This document shows positions 1 through 10,677 of a DNA stretch of 64,000 nucleotides, piece by piece; the stretch's first letter is position 1, and every line of letters begins with the position of its first letter. The notes under the pieces were generated by a model that saw only the letters and a list, made by a program, of their open reading frames with translations, did not search any database and was not told where the DNA came from. The DNA comes from Phytophthora quininea (taxonomy: Eukaryota > Oomycota > Peronosporomycetes > Peronosporales > Peronosporaceae), in assembly GCA_011947345.1 (NCBI GenBank), contig JAAVTG010000519.1, positions 434,001 to 498,000 on the forward strand. The letters run 5' to 3'. The position numbers and the translations under genes are program-made.

Positions 1-241
1 GCAGGCTGCGATGGTGCGCCGCCAGGTCGTGAATCTGCTGCCTGTTGTCCGCAAGAACTGTGTGCTGCTCACGGACGCTTGGGACTTTACGGACTTTGAG
101 CTCAACTCGACGATCGGCCGCTACGACGGCGACATCTACCGTGCCCTGGTGCGTCGTGCTGCTGACGAGCCTCTGAACAAGACGCAGGTACCGGAGTGCT
201 ACGAGGCATACCTCAAACCGCTCCTGAAGGCGACGCTGTAG
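1..241 (+). CDS. acyl-CoA oxidase, C-terminal end only (cut by window start)
   Basis: This is the last exon portion of a peroxisomal acyl-CoA oxidase (first, FAD-dependent step of beta-oxidation, acyl-CoA to trans-2-enoyl-CoA plus H2O2). The visible C-terminal 76 residues match, residue for residue, the end of the complete oxidase encoded on the minus strand at 19615-21600, while the DNA differs at several synonymous positions (for example near the stop codon), so it is a separate diverged copy rather than an assembly duplicate. The stop codon is at 239-241. The protein ends in K-A-T-L, not a canonical SKL-type peroxisomal signal. The rest of the gene lies outside the window. Confidence 0.9.
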   Translation, partial: QAAMVRRQVVNLLPVVRKNCVLLTDAWDFTDFELNSTIGRYDGDIYRALVRRAADEPLNKTQVPECYEAYLKPLLKATL

Positions 242-353
242 GCAGACGATGGCAACGGCGAATGATGGCATGGTGGTATACAGCAAATCAAAATACGAGC
301 ACAATATCAACTGTGTAGCTTGCTGATGCTTGTCTTCAACGTAGAGTGGTTAG

Positions 354-1846
354 TTATCTACAGTCGACGGAGCTTGTGGGGTTTGCCAAAGTGGTCCTCG
401 AACCACAGACCGACATTGGCATGGCCGGCATGGACCGAAACTTGCAGTGGTCTGAGTGCGTTCGGATGAACTTCAGCAGTCCAATGCTGCCTGCTCTAAC
501 GGCGTCGACTTTACAGCCAGAGTAGAGCTGTTGATCAGCTTTGAAGAAGAGCCACTTGGCAACGTCTAGCTGGTCACCCATGACTGCTGTTCGGATAACA
601 CTGTGGGGTTGTGGGGCTTGAAACTGAGCGGCCAAAACCTTACCACGGGGAGGTAGCCGTTTGCAGCGCTAACATCGCGCCGATTCTCTGCGACGTACTC
701 AGCTGTTCAAAGATGGACGTCACCATGCCGAGGTTGACCTTTCCTGCAGCGAGTACCAGCGTATCCGGTTTGCACTTAGTCGGGTAATGGACGCTCAACC
801 ACTTCACGTTATCGACATGGCCATTTTCCACTGCAGTGCGCATGGCATTCTCAGTGCAACCTTCCTGGCGATTTTCTGTAGGAACTCTAACACCTTGGGA
901 TTTCCACCACCACCAGCAAGATCCATCGCACCTGATGAACACTCTCATACAACCACTTGACCAGTTCGAGGAAGCCGCGACGGGCTGCGTCGTCGATACT
1001 TCCTTGCCAGTGCGTTCCCTTCTGGTGAGCGAAAAGCCACTCGAGAACTTCCAAGTGATTGTTCACAACAGCATCTCTGAAGGCTTGTTCGCTGAAGTCC
1101 TCGGTACGATGAGAATGCAGCCATTGCAACACGTGCAAATGGCCTGGTGAGGCCGCCCAGTCCATCGCAGCTTTGTCCATGACCGAGGTTAAAAACCATG
1201 GACTTAAAGCAACCTGCGCAGTCAAGGCGCCCTAATCAGTTCCCAAATGCATCCGGCCAAGTCATTTCAATGTCGAAAAGTGCTTCCGATCACTAAGGCC
1301 GGAGATGGATTCAGCGCAATGATCTCTCGTTTTGCCGTACCAGATCGGATAAGATGTCCGTTCGAGCCAGCAGCTTCCAGAGCTCTCCCAACAGAGTCTT
1401 TACTCCTTGAGCCATTTCTTGATGCAGCCTCGAACGATTTTCGGCTGGTCGTCGGCTATCTGCTTTTGATCACGCATATAGTCACTTCAGCACAATCAGG
1501 CTGCCCATATCGACGATAGCACTTGCTGCTTGCGAGTCCAAAGCGCCAGGATATCGCTCATACAGCTGCTGTATCGCTTTGAAGAGCCTTCATCTTCAAT
1601 CGGCAACTTGGATGGAATCAGGTGCATCGCCAACCGATACTGCTGCAGCTTCTCATAGTAGTTTCTGCTCGAACTTTGATCTAAAGCACGAAGCGCAATG
1701 GCAAACAGGCGCAAGCTGCCCATGTCAACAGCTCTCACCAATGCACAGTCTGGAGCCAAGAACCAGTGACGAAGTGAAGCAGCACTCCGGCGCACACACA
1801 CAACACGCACAGACACAAAAGCTTCACTATCATCTTGCTTCGACAT
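354..1846 (-). pseudogene. ankyrin-like repeat protein, fragmented
   Basis: Three or four adjoining minus-strand reading frames carry degenerate ankyrin-type units of the oomycete kind (pattern G-H-L-x-V-L-x-W-L-H, then A-x-x-x-x-H-L-E-V-L-E-W-L). The best units are at about 950-1220, 700-840 and 450-600. The likely N-terminus starts at 1846, with a leading non-repeat segment to 1496. Between 1230 and 1495 the frame is interrupted by stops, and frames change again near 940 and 640, so as written no long protein can be made. Single-base assembly errors could explain some breaks, but the stretch 1230-1495 has several stops. Ankyrin repeats bind proteins; no partner can be inferred. Large families of such genes and pseudogenes are typical of Phytophthora. 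Confidence 0.5.
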
Positions 1847-1904
1847 CGATGCTTAGTGCGGAGGTGCGTTGACGTGTACTGATGGCAAGATGTGCAGCGA
1901 CCAA

Positions 1905-4900
1905 TTAGCCTCTCCGCTCACGGATGTAAACGGAGAAAAACTTCTCAACCCGGCTTTCGAGTGAGGTGTAAGGGTCCGGGAACTTATGACAGGCCACCGC
2001 AATGAGCGCCTCCTCAAACTGCGGGTACGAAATGTCGTCGTCTTCGCCTGCGCGTCCTGCACCTCTGGGGGCTGCAACACTGCTGTTGGAAGGGGTTGCT
2101 GCTGTCGTTGCGACGGTCCGTAAGACTTTGCTGAGAATCCCCAGCACCTTCTCCGTGGTGAGTGTCATGTCCAAAACTCCACGGTCTAGCAGGCACTGAC
2201 CGAACGTGAAAGCAGTGACACGGTCTGCTCGGTTCTTGTTCTTGACATCCTCCACTGCGTACTTCTCATAAAGAGTTCTAAGGTCATCATTGTACTTGAC
2301 GAGTAAGCGACGGATAGAAGCGTCCTCCATTTGATGGCGGAACAAATCTGCGTCCGATCGAAAGGCAAACGGAAGAATAAAGTTATCCACGAACAAACAA
2401 AAGGACTCCGACATGGTCACGCGGTTTGTCCTGCTCAAAGCGAGCAAGTTAGTGATGCGTACAGTTTACATGTAGAAGAGTCTGAACGTACTCGACGGGG
2501 TATTTCTTTCGCCCAACTCGAATCAGTGCTTCCAGGAACTCGATAGGCGGCAAAGCACGATGCGCGTTCACATTTTTCTGCTGAGGAGATGAGGTTAGCT
2601 GTGTGAACATATATCGGCGTGAATGAACGTACACTTTTGGTGTCGATAGCTCGGATGATGGCGGTGAGATCGGCTTGATTCATGTTCCCTTCCAGAACAT
2701 GGCACTCTTTCAGAAGTTCTGTGAAGTCGCCAACGTTAATAGTCTCGTTGGCCGCACCAGCTCGTGTGGCATAGCCTCGATAAATCCGCGCGAGGTCGCA
2801 GAAGATGGTCACAAGGTAACTCTGCAGCAGTTTAGCCTCCCACTCGAAATCCTCATACGGTAGCGCTATGTCCTGCAGTTTGTGCTTTGGGATTTTGGAG
2901 AAGGCTTCATTTTCATCGCCTAGCATCGAGTCCATTTTCGATAGAATGCCAACTTTTCCACGGGCCAATCGAGCATATGACAGGAAGCATTTCCGCATAA
3001 CAATCCGCTCAGCTTTGACCCAAAGCACGTGTCCTTCTCGTGATTTTAAATCTTCAGTGTCAATTCGTTTCTTTAGCTCCAACGTCTGCGATAGTGCCAG
3101 CTTTACCTTCATGCTCATTGAAATCTCCTCTCCAGTTGCTGGATCTGCCGCTGCTGAGGTCGATGCTGTTGTCATCGAATCTCCTTGAAGCTCGCGCCAT
3201 TTAGACTTTACCACTTCCAACTGCTGCGTCAGATCTGCACATAAAGCGTAGTAGTCTGGAGCAAGACACGGGGAAAACGTCACGAAGAGATACGTGAGTG
3301 CTGCAAAGTTAAATTCTGCGTTCCCAGCTCGAATATCCTTCGCATTGAACAACCCGAGGGGCAGCCACATGGCTTGTCCGATCGTGTTGATCATGAGCTC
3401 CAGTCGCTTGTCGATGCTGGCTTCGCGACGAACATGATCCAAGTACCTTTCCATTGCAATCTCCGTTAGATCCTCACCATTTTCACGCAACACAGACGTA
3501 GCTTCCAAGCGCGATACCGTCGCGCCAGGTGGTCGCCTAATGCGCGTCCGACACATCGCAGCATGCAACAATTTGGTAACGACCGCGAAAACTTTACCGT
3601 CGTTTAAACTCGAATGGAAGTTCTGCATCCGAGGAGCTGACAACCAGTCTGGAGGTTGCCGATCTAGCAGAGAGTTCACCCACTGCGTTAGAATCGCATC
3701 AGCACGATCGACTGGCGCTTCGTAGTCCATTTTAAAATTGTTTGAAGCCGTCTCGGGTCCACCGTTCGCTTGGGTCATAGCCGCATCCATATCGACGAGT
3801 GGATTGTAAAAGCAGAGTTCTCGGGCTTATCGATCGACTGCATTAAGTCTCTCGTGCAGAAGTCACTGAGGTTTTGTCGTCCTTCACTCGTGCTGAGCAC
3901 TTCCACTTGAGTCTCTATGGAATGCGTCAATGCCGCCACGAGCTGAAAGCTAGCCTTCTTATATTCGGAGCTCTCCACTCGCATCCGTTCGAGTTCGCGA
4001 GGATCAATTACCAACCTCTGCAACGACGCAGCTAAACTTCGTGCTTCTCGACATTCCCTCCGCAACTCGAACAGCTCTCGATCTTTGGCTTTCATCGACG
4101 CTTTCAACGCCGCAAGTTGACTTTCGAGCGCCTCCGCTTTCTCTCGCTGCATCGCCTCGTAAATTCTAGCCGCCGACTCGCGCTCAAACCCGTCGCCATG
4201 CAGCTTCGACACTTCTCGCGTCTTCTCGATCGTCTCTCGCTGCTGAACTTCCGCGTACAACATGGCGCCGACGATTCTCCTCTTGTAGATAAACGTCTGC
4301 CAGTTCCTCCACAACCGCCGAATTCGCTGTTTTGCAATAAATTGTTCAGCCAGTTGCCGTTTCCTCTTCGACCGTCTTGCAGCTGCCTTCCAAGACTGGA
4401 AAACCCACTGCACCACTACTGCCATCCTCGTAAATGCTCGCCTCGTGGCTTTTTCAAAAGCGAATCTACCGCTTGGACCAGCTGCGTCTTGTACCGAGCG
4501 CCATCCTGTTGCTTAAACTGCGTGAAACAAGAGAAGCACATTTCTGCAAAGCCTCCACAGCCAGCACATCGAGAGGACGAGGTCACTGGCGCTTGATTCG
4601 GCCCACTCCAAGCAGCTCCGTGCGTTATTGTCTTGGATAAAGCTGCAGAGTTAAGAGGAGCAATACTTCCTGCTACGACTGAAGCCCGTCTGACGGTTGG
4701 TTGAGCGCTTTCCGGTCGATTCTGCTGCTGTAGACGCTGTGGGGCGTCTTCTGCAGTGCCAATCATGGAATTTAAAGTCTCTGTGGACGATAACGCCATC
4801 GCCGTGGTCGGTCGGGGCTTTCGTCGACTAATATCATTACTTGGAGATGTTTGTAGGGAATTTGGTCTGGAAGCTGCGTCGGGGAGTTGATCTTTAGCTG

Positions 4901-5104
4901 TTTGTGCGTCTGTTGGTTAGTGGACGGGGACAGAGACGACGGTCCAGTGAGCGTTGGTTTCCGCACGGTCACAGGCAGAAGGTGAGACCGAGAAGAGCCT
5001 GGCGGTGGTAACGAGGTCAGAGACGACGACCGGTTCATTGGCTCTGTGGATCGATCAAGACAAGAGCTTTTTAATTTTACCTCTCCTTTCTGGGAAGTGG
5101 CCAA
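1905..5104 (-). CDS. CH-domain, coiled-coil and EF-hand-like protein (possibly cytoskeletal or flagellar)
   Basis: A multi-exon minus-strand gene of roughly 950 codons that I cannot name. From N to C it has a low-complexity serine/proline-rich head (5104-4800), a CxxC...CxxC pair near 4540-4570 that could bind zinc, a basic IQ-like helical stretch rich in W/R/K (about 4420-4290), a long coiled coil (4270-3990), a calponin-homology-like segment (about 3700-3300; L-x-x-W-V-N-S-L-L and a later L-N-D-G-K), more coiled coil, then EF-hand-like helices (2700-2470) and an acidic C-terminal part ending at 1905. Introns are evident near 2570-2630 and 2455-2515 (CACTAAC before the acceptor). Frame changes at about 3808-3811 and 4450-4454 are each repaired by one extra base in a homopolymer, and the reading frame upstream of each is open and protein-like. 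Another frame change or intron lies near 4905-4970. The start at 5104 is the first ATG of the open frame. CH plus coiled-coil plus EF-hand layout suggests a cytoskeletal role; this is inference. Confidence 0.6.
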
Positions 5105-5152
5105 ACCTTTTCACAGACGCACCTCTTGAACAATCGTTTCGAATCGAAATCG

Positions 5153-5647
5153 TTACTGCAGAGCTGCCAGTTGCTGGATGGAGGCGATCACGAGGTTCAC
5201 GTGCTCCGACACTTCTCGAGCTTTCTGTTGCCACTGGTTGCGCTTCCTAGAAGCGGTGTAAGCATTCTCCATAATAAATATTGCTACGACTAGATCAGGG
5301 ACGTACTTGGTTAGATGGTCCAGATGCTGCTGCACCCATTTGCGCGCCTCGGGTACCGTCATCTCCACGTGGAAGTTGAGACCAATGTCGACTGTGATCT
5401 TGGACGTGTCGGGCACTTTGGCGCGCACGTGGAAGCGCTCGCCGACGTCCACCAGTGTGTGTAGGGACTGTCTATTCTGGGCAGCCAGGTCCTCCAGCAG
5501 CTCGCGCAGCTCCTGGTACTCCTGGATCTCCTGCGCCAGCTTGTCGCGGTGCTCCAGCGTCTGCTTCAGCTGCGGACGCAAAACCTCCTCCACGAACGCG
5601 CTGTAGCGCTGCAGCGCCGCCGCCGAAGACTCGTCCATCGCTGCCAT
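5153..5647 (-). CDS. prefoldin-alpha-like protein UXT
   Basis: A small all-helical prefoldin-like subunit: N-terminal coiled coil (about residues 10-60), a beta-hairpin region (V-D-V-G-E-R-F-H-V-R-A-K-V and I-T-V-D-I-G-L-N-F-H-V), then a C-terminal coiled coil. The sequence around the hairpin and the helix after it fits UXT, the alpha-type subunit of the R2TP-associated prefoldin-like complex that helps assemble RNA polymerases and PIKK kinases. A 60-nt intron (5247-5306; GTACGT...TTCTAG) appears to interrupt the second helix. Removing it gives ...LTK-KRNQWQQ..., a cleaner helix and a 144-residue protein, near the usual family size. Left in, it stays open and in frame. Divergent from acyl-CoA oxidase at 6129. 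Confidence 0.8.
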   Translation of the reverse strand: MAAMDESSAAALQRYSAFVEEVLRPQLKQTLEHRDKLAQEIQEYQELRELLEDLAAQNRQSLHTLVDVGERFHVRAKVPDTSKITVDIGLNFHVEMTVPEARKWVQQHLDHLTKYVPDLVVAIFIMENAYTASRKRNQWQQKAREVSEHVNLVIASIQQLAALQ

Positions 5648-6128
5648 TTCTTGTGCCTACACTAATTTTGACTGACAAAGCCCTTCTAAATTTAGCATTT
5701 AAAAGTGCTAGATTTCTAGTAGCTCATGGCGCTGACCTCCGATCGCAGCAGCACAGTCTTGCTGCTTGTGCGGGGCGTAGCACAATGTATCTGATCCCAT
5801 TCCTGACGCCGCCATCTTGTTTGCTTTGCAACAAGTGAGCAAGTTTCTCCCACGCAGCAACAACTCGACAGCAATGGTCATCGGTCCTCTTGCGAGGGGT
5901 ACTGAAGGTACCTGGTGAATCGACACTGGAGGGAGCGTGGGACGTCCATCGGCAGGTGGATCAGAGCGTCCACGGCGGCTGAAGGACGCAGCTCTCTGCG
6001 CGTCGAGACCACCAAGACAACGCTTGATGACCATAGCAACGCGGTCGCTCCTGTCCCGCGGTGGGTGAAGCGGCATCGGATCATTCCCCAATCTGCCGAC
6101 AAGCACCAACTTCCTACTGCCAACTCGA
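5648..6128. other. intergenic, divergent promoter region
   Basis: Between the start codons of the minus-strand UXT gene and the plus-strand acyl-CoA oxidase. Open frames here look like shadows and no conserved protein is recognisable. Presumably holds both promoters; I see no convincing oomycete initiator element. Confidence 0.5.
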
Positions 6129-8107
6129 ATGGAGCTCAAGGACCTGGCCCCGCTGCTGCTCAAAACCGAACGCGCCAATGGTGACATCGACCCCACGGTA
6201 CTCACCAAGATCTTGCGAGGCAGCAAAGCGGCCAACGATCATCGGAAGGAGCTTCTGCAAGTGATCGAGCGCCACCCGGTGCTTTCGGACCGCGACATGG
6301 TCTACCGCAACCACTCGGAGCGCTACAACTTTGGCCTGAAGAAGGCTTTCCACTACGTCAAGCTCATCCAAGACGGACACTACACGGACGAGGAGCAGTC
6401 GATCTTGCTCAATGCGCTGGGTGAACAAGTGCCTTTCGACCTGCACCGCATCATGTTCATCCCGACCATCGAAAACCAAGGCACTGATGAGCAACGGGCC
6501 AAGTGGCTGCCCCTCGCCAAGAGCTACAAGATCATTGGAGCCTACGCGCAGACAGAGTTGGGTCACGGCTCCAACGTCCAAGGCATTGAGACGGTGGCAA
6601 CGTACGACAAGGCCAGACAAGAGTTCATCATTGACTCACCCACTCTGACCAGCAGGAAGTGGTGGCCTGGTGGTCTGGGCAAGACCTCGACTCACACCAT
6701 CGTGATCGCTCGGCTGTTCCTGGACGGCAAAGACGTCGGTGTGCAGTCGTTCATCGTCCAAGTTCGCTCACTTGAAGACCACAAGCCGCTGTCGGGAGTT
6801 GAAATCGGTGACATCGGGCCCAAGGTCGGCTTCAACGCCATCGACAACGCCAACTGCGCCTTCCACAAGGTCCGCATTCCACGGGAAAACTTGTTGATGC
6901 GGTACGCCAAAGTGCTGCCCGACGGCACGTTCGTTAAGCCCAAAAGCGACAAGTTGGTGTACTTGACGATGGTTTACGTTCGAGCGACGTTGCTTAAGGG
7001 ACTGGGAGAACGTCTCGCCATGGGCACGACCATCACCGCTCGATTCAGTGCTGCTCGCGTTCAAGGCCGTAAGCCCAGCAAGAAGGGGAGTTCCAAGTCC
7101 TGGACTACCAGAACCAACAGCACACTCTGTTCCCGCTCATCGCCATCGCGTACGGCTCGCAATTCGCCGGTACGATGGTCATGAACATGCACGACTCGGC
7201 AGTAGAAGGCATCAAGAACGGCAGCTCATCGTTCGGCGCTAAACTTGCCGAGCTCCACGCCGTGTCGTCCGGTTTGAAGGCTTGGCTGTCCGACCGAGCT
7301 GGCGAAGGTGTCGAGACTTGTCGTCGTCTCTGTGGAGGTCACGGATTCTCGCAGTCCAGCAATTTAGCTCACCTCTTTGCTGAGATTGCAGGAGCCAACA
7401 CATTCGAAGGAACGGCCGATGTGCTGGTCCAGCAACATGCACGCTATCTGCTCAAGGTGGTCGCGTCGCTGCCCTCTCAGGAGCCAGCGACGCGCTTCCT
7501 GAACAAGATCAAGATCTACAGCGCCCCCACTCTGCGCTGCAAGGCTCACACACCAGAGGACTTTGGGAACTTCGACCTCTTGATCCAAGCTTTCCAAGTC
7601 CGTGCCACCCGCGCTGTCGTGACGCTGGTGAAGCAGATGAAGGAGACGAACCGCGACACCAACGCGTGTATGATGCTCATGACTTGTGCGTCCACTGCCC
7701 ACGCAGAGCTGCTGCTGCTGGATAGCTTCGTGCGTGCTGTCAACGCCCTCCCCATTTCCAATCATAACGAGAAGGCCGCGCTATCGAGCCTGTGCGTACT
7801 ACTTAGCACTTGGTTGATCACTCAGTCGCTTGGAGACTTTCGCCAAGACGGTTATCTGTCGTCGCAGCAAGCCGACCTGGTCCGTGGACAGATCGTTCGT
7901 CTACTGCCGATCATCCGCAAGAACAGTGTACTGCTCACGGACGCCTGGGACTTCACCGACTTTGAGCTCAACTCGACGATCGGTCGGTACGACGGCGACA
8001 TTTACCGTGCGTTGGTGAAGCGTGCTGCTGATGAACCGTTGAACGCGAGCGAGGTTCCTGAAGGCTACGAGGCGTATTTGAAGCCGTTGATTCAGTCGAG
8101 CATGTAG
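6129..8107 (+). CDS. acyl-CoA oxidase (one frame break)
   Basis: Full-length peroxisomal acyl-CoA oxidase paralogue of the gene at 19615-21600 (661 residues there). Family marks: A-Q-T-E-L-G-H-G-S-N-V-Q-G-I-E-T substrate/FAD loop, T-S-R-K-W-W-P-G-G-L-G, G-P-K-V-G-F, R-I-P-R-E-N-L-L-M-R-Y, C-R-R-L-C-G-G-H-G-F, and the catalytic glutamate in T-F-E-G-T-A-D-V-L. At 7085-7088 the run GGGG puts the rest of the gene in the next frame. One more G restores exact alignment with the paralogue, so this is probably a sequence error rather than a dead gene. No intron is needed. The C-terminus is S-S-M, a poor PTS1, as in the other copies, which end in A-T-L. The protein is much less similar to the other two copies than they are to each other. 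Confidence 0.88.
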
Positions 8108-8180
8108 ACGATGCTCGGACAGAAAAAACGTATTACATTCACTGCTATTGCTTTCACCCCTAGCTTTGCTGGCCTTCGTT

Positions 8181-9365
8181 TTAGCCCTGGTCCTGTGCTT
8201 GGCTACTGCTGTCGATCTTGGTGAAGATGGCGCCGATGGCGTCGACCTCATCCGCAGGACGACCGTGAAATTCGCTCAGCTGGAAACCTTTCGGAGCATT
8301 CATCGTTTTGCCAGCACTCGTCTTGGTTCCTCCCTCGACAGATCGCCCCTTGTTGGTCTTGAACTTGAGATAGAAGACGCGCGCGTGTTCGTCCTTCTTG
8401 CCACATTGCGCCTCCATCGACGTGATGAGCTCGCCCGACTTGAGATGGAGCTTCTTCGGGGTGCCACTAGTGCCGCCGTGGGTGAGTGTACTCTCGGTCG
8501 GATCGGACACTTCCAAACTGACGGCGTCGATGCGCTTATCACCACGAATGGTGATGGTACTAACCGTCTGACCAGCAGCAGCCAACGCGACGTCGGTGAA
8601 CGGAGTACTGTGGGGCCGACAGCGTCGCTCAATTTCAAGTCTGGGTTGGTCATCCATGAGAACTTGACGCAATCGGAGCGTGGTCCGACAACGCAGACTT
8701 TTTCTTGTCGAGGAAAGCGGCGTTCTCGTTGCTCCACTCGTCCAGCGTCAGGGTGAGGAAACTGTTGCCGCGGAACATGATCTTGTCGACGACCTCGCAC
8801 TTGTCGGTCATGTTCTTCTCGTCACACAAGATGGGGCCGGTTCCCTTTTCAGGAGGGACGCCCTTGCGGATGTACTCGACCCAGCCGTCGGTGAGGTTTT
8901 GTCCCTTGACGAAGTCGGCGATGGTGTCGAGTGATCGCGTGTAGCGAGTGTTCGTGTCGCCCATGACAATGACAGCCTTGCCACCTGAATTCGCGTCCAT
9001 GTACTCGCTTAACTGCGCAAGGTTTGCTGCTCGAGCTTTCTGGTCGTCGGTGGTTGTGCCTGCATCCGTGTGGAGGTTATACAGGTCGAGGGTGACGCCT
9101 TCATCCAGCCGAATCTCCACCAACGTGAAACCCTTTGCTGTTAAGCAATCAGCTCCTTCAAAAGAGCTGCACTGCTTCCATTTGGTGCGTTCGACGCCCA
9201 AGACGTTACTGAACGGGTAGTGGGAAAGTGTGTTGAGCCCACTGCCGAACGGGACGGCGCCGCTTGTCGGAGTTCGGTACTTCTGCGTCTTCTGGAGACA
9301 GAGGCAGCGTCGCTGCCGGCGACGAACGCGATTGCAACCATCAGAAGAACGGAGATCACGCGCAT
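8181..9365 (-). CDS. secreted EEP-family phosphatase/nuclease fused to a jacalin-like lectin domain, N-terminal half of EEP missing
   Basis: The start codon at 9365-9363 opens a clear signal peptide (M-R-V-I-S-V-L-L-M-V-A-I-A-F-V-A-G, about 18 residues). Then comes part of an endonuclease/exonuclease/phosphatase domain: N-T-L-S-H-Y-P-F, Y-N-L-H-T-D, the G-D-T-N metal motif near 8960 and the S-D-H-A-P catalytic motif near 8680. The C-terminal part (8600-8230) is jacalin-like: G-Q-T-V-S-T-I-T-I-R-G, I-D-A-V-S-L-E-V, T-H-G-G, then A-R-V-F-Y-L-K-F. This pairing suggests a secreted phosphodiesterase or sphingomyelinase-like enzyme targeted to glycans. The N-terminal EEP half (Asn and Gln-Glu metal motifs) is absent: the signal peptide runs almost directly into mid-domain near 9290, with a frame change. 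Frame breaks at about 8612-8615 and 8666-8674 each need one extra base. Activity is therefore doubtful unless the N-terminal gap is an assembly deletion. Confidence 0.65.
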
Positions 9366-10008
9366 GGCTAGACTTGAGGTTCTGTCGGTGAGGAGGTGGT
9401 TGCTCAAGGGACAATTTGAAAGTGACTTGCGATTCGACGCTGGAAGAGCAGGCAACGGGTCCTCAACTAAGACTATCGTCCCGTGGGTTGCTATTACCAA
9501 GACTACCAAGCCTTGCTCGATGACCGAGCTTCACGAAGGGATCTGCGAAAGCGAGCCTGAATCCCATACGGTTCCAGTTCGATCATATTGCCGTCCACGG
9601 CGCTCTACTTGGGGACAACTTCAACTACGTTTTCACAAGTCTCATATTCACACGTCACAGATACTGTACTGTACTGGATAAGCCTGATCTTGGCAATGTC
9701 CTCGAGTCGATGGTTCCTCATGCCATTTCCCAGCACTGCGTTATCGCTCTACTATGTAGATGCTGCCGTAGTAGAGCAACCTGGCGGAAACTCCGGTGCT
9801 GCAGCTTCCGCACACGTCGCAGATGCTCACACGTCACATATTTCTGAAAATCACTCGGGTTTAGTATACTCCAACTGACCAATCATTTGATACTTGTGTA
9901 CTGTACACAATTCCATTTTGGTTGGTTCTGACGCCTCGGCTTTCTTGCTTGCAATTCACTTTGTGATTCTGTGGAGCATCAGCAGCTGAGAAACGAATCG
10001 AGATCAAG
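9366..10008. other. intergenic region upstream of eL30
   Basis: No conserved coding sequence seen. It separates the divergent EEP-jacalin gene and eL30. Confidence 0.5.
9901..9921 (+). promoter_or_regulatory. possible oomycete Inr/FPR core promoter of eL30
   Basis: ACAATTCCATTTTGG lies about 95 nt before the eL30 start. It resembles the oomycete initiator plus flanking promoter region (consensus of the type YTCAYTYY followed by a CAWTTT-like element) but with mismatches. Weak support. Confidence 0.25.
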
Positions 10009-10492
10009 ATGGTTGCCTCTAAGAAGTCGGTATGAATCAACACCAAATTCCATCCGATGGACGAGGCTTGGAGCGATTAGTGGCCCACTATCTTCCTGCG
10101 AAGTCGAACGGATCAAAGTCTAGCAGCGTGTTCGATGGAGGAGCTAACTGTAATTGTCCCGTCATGCTGAGCAGAAGAAGTCCTCGGACAACATCAACTC
10201 GCGCCTGCAGCTCGTGATGCGCTCCGGTAAGGTGGCGCTGGGCTACAAGCAGACGCTCAAGAACCTGCGCAGCGGCAAGGCCAAGCTGGTCATCCTGGCG
10301 TCCAACACGCCGCCGCTCCGCAAGTCGGAGGTCGAGTACTACTCGATGCTGGCCAAGACGGGCGTGCACCACTTCTCGGGCACCAACAACGACCTCGGCA
10401 CGGCTTGCGGCAAGTACTTCCGCGTGTCCTGCATGTGCATCCTGGACGCTGGTGACTCGGACATCCTGCGCTCCATGCCTTCGGAGAACTAG
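10009..10492 (+). CDS. 60S ribosomal protein eL30
   Basis: Two exons: 10009-10029 (M-V-A-S-K-K-S) and 10175-10492, separated by a 145-nt intron (10030-10174) with donor GTATGA, a CTAAC branch-like site at 10144-10148 and acceptor GAGCAG. The spliced product is 112 residues, the usual eL30 length, with the typical core [34 protein letters not shown], and [10 protein letters not shown]. It binds rRNA in the large subunit near the interface. The unspliced reading frame beginning inside the intron is not the true start. The conserved KKS at the exon junction and the ATG in GATCAAGATGG context support this model. Confidence 0.95.
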
Positions 10493-10677
10493 ATGGAAGC
10501 AGGCACTTCTTGTTTTAAGTAATGTTGCTAGTGCTTCGGCTGCTAGTGATAGGAAAGAAACGACATCTTTTGAGGCTCCACAAGACGATTCTTTGGAGTT
10601 TGATATTGGAAGTATCTATGACCTATTGACACTCACATACCTACCTTCAGATACACGAGCTCTTCATACACACGAGC

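Noticed and set aside
7085..7088. Programmed frameshift in acyl-CoA oxidase
   Set aside because: The intact paralogue at 19615-21600 needs no shift, and the same kind of break occurs in many unrelated genes of this window.
10154..10492. eL30 starting inside the intron
   Set aside because: The spliced model with ATG at 10009 gives the conserved N-terminus; the longer frame reads intron sequence.
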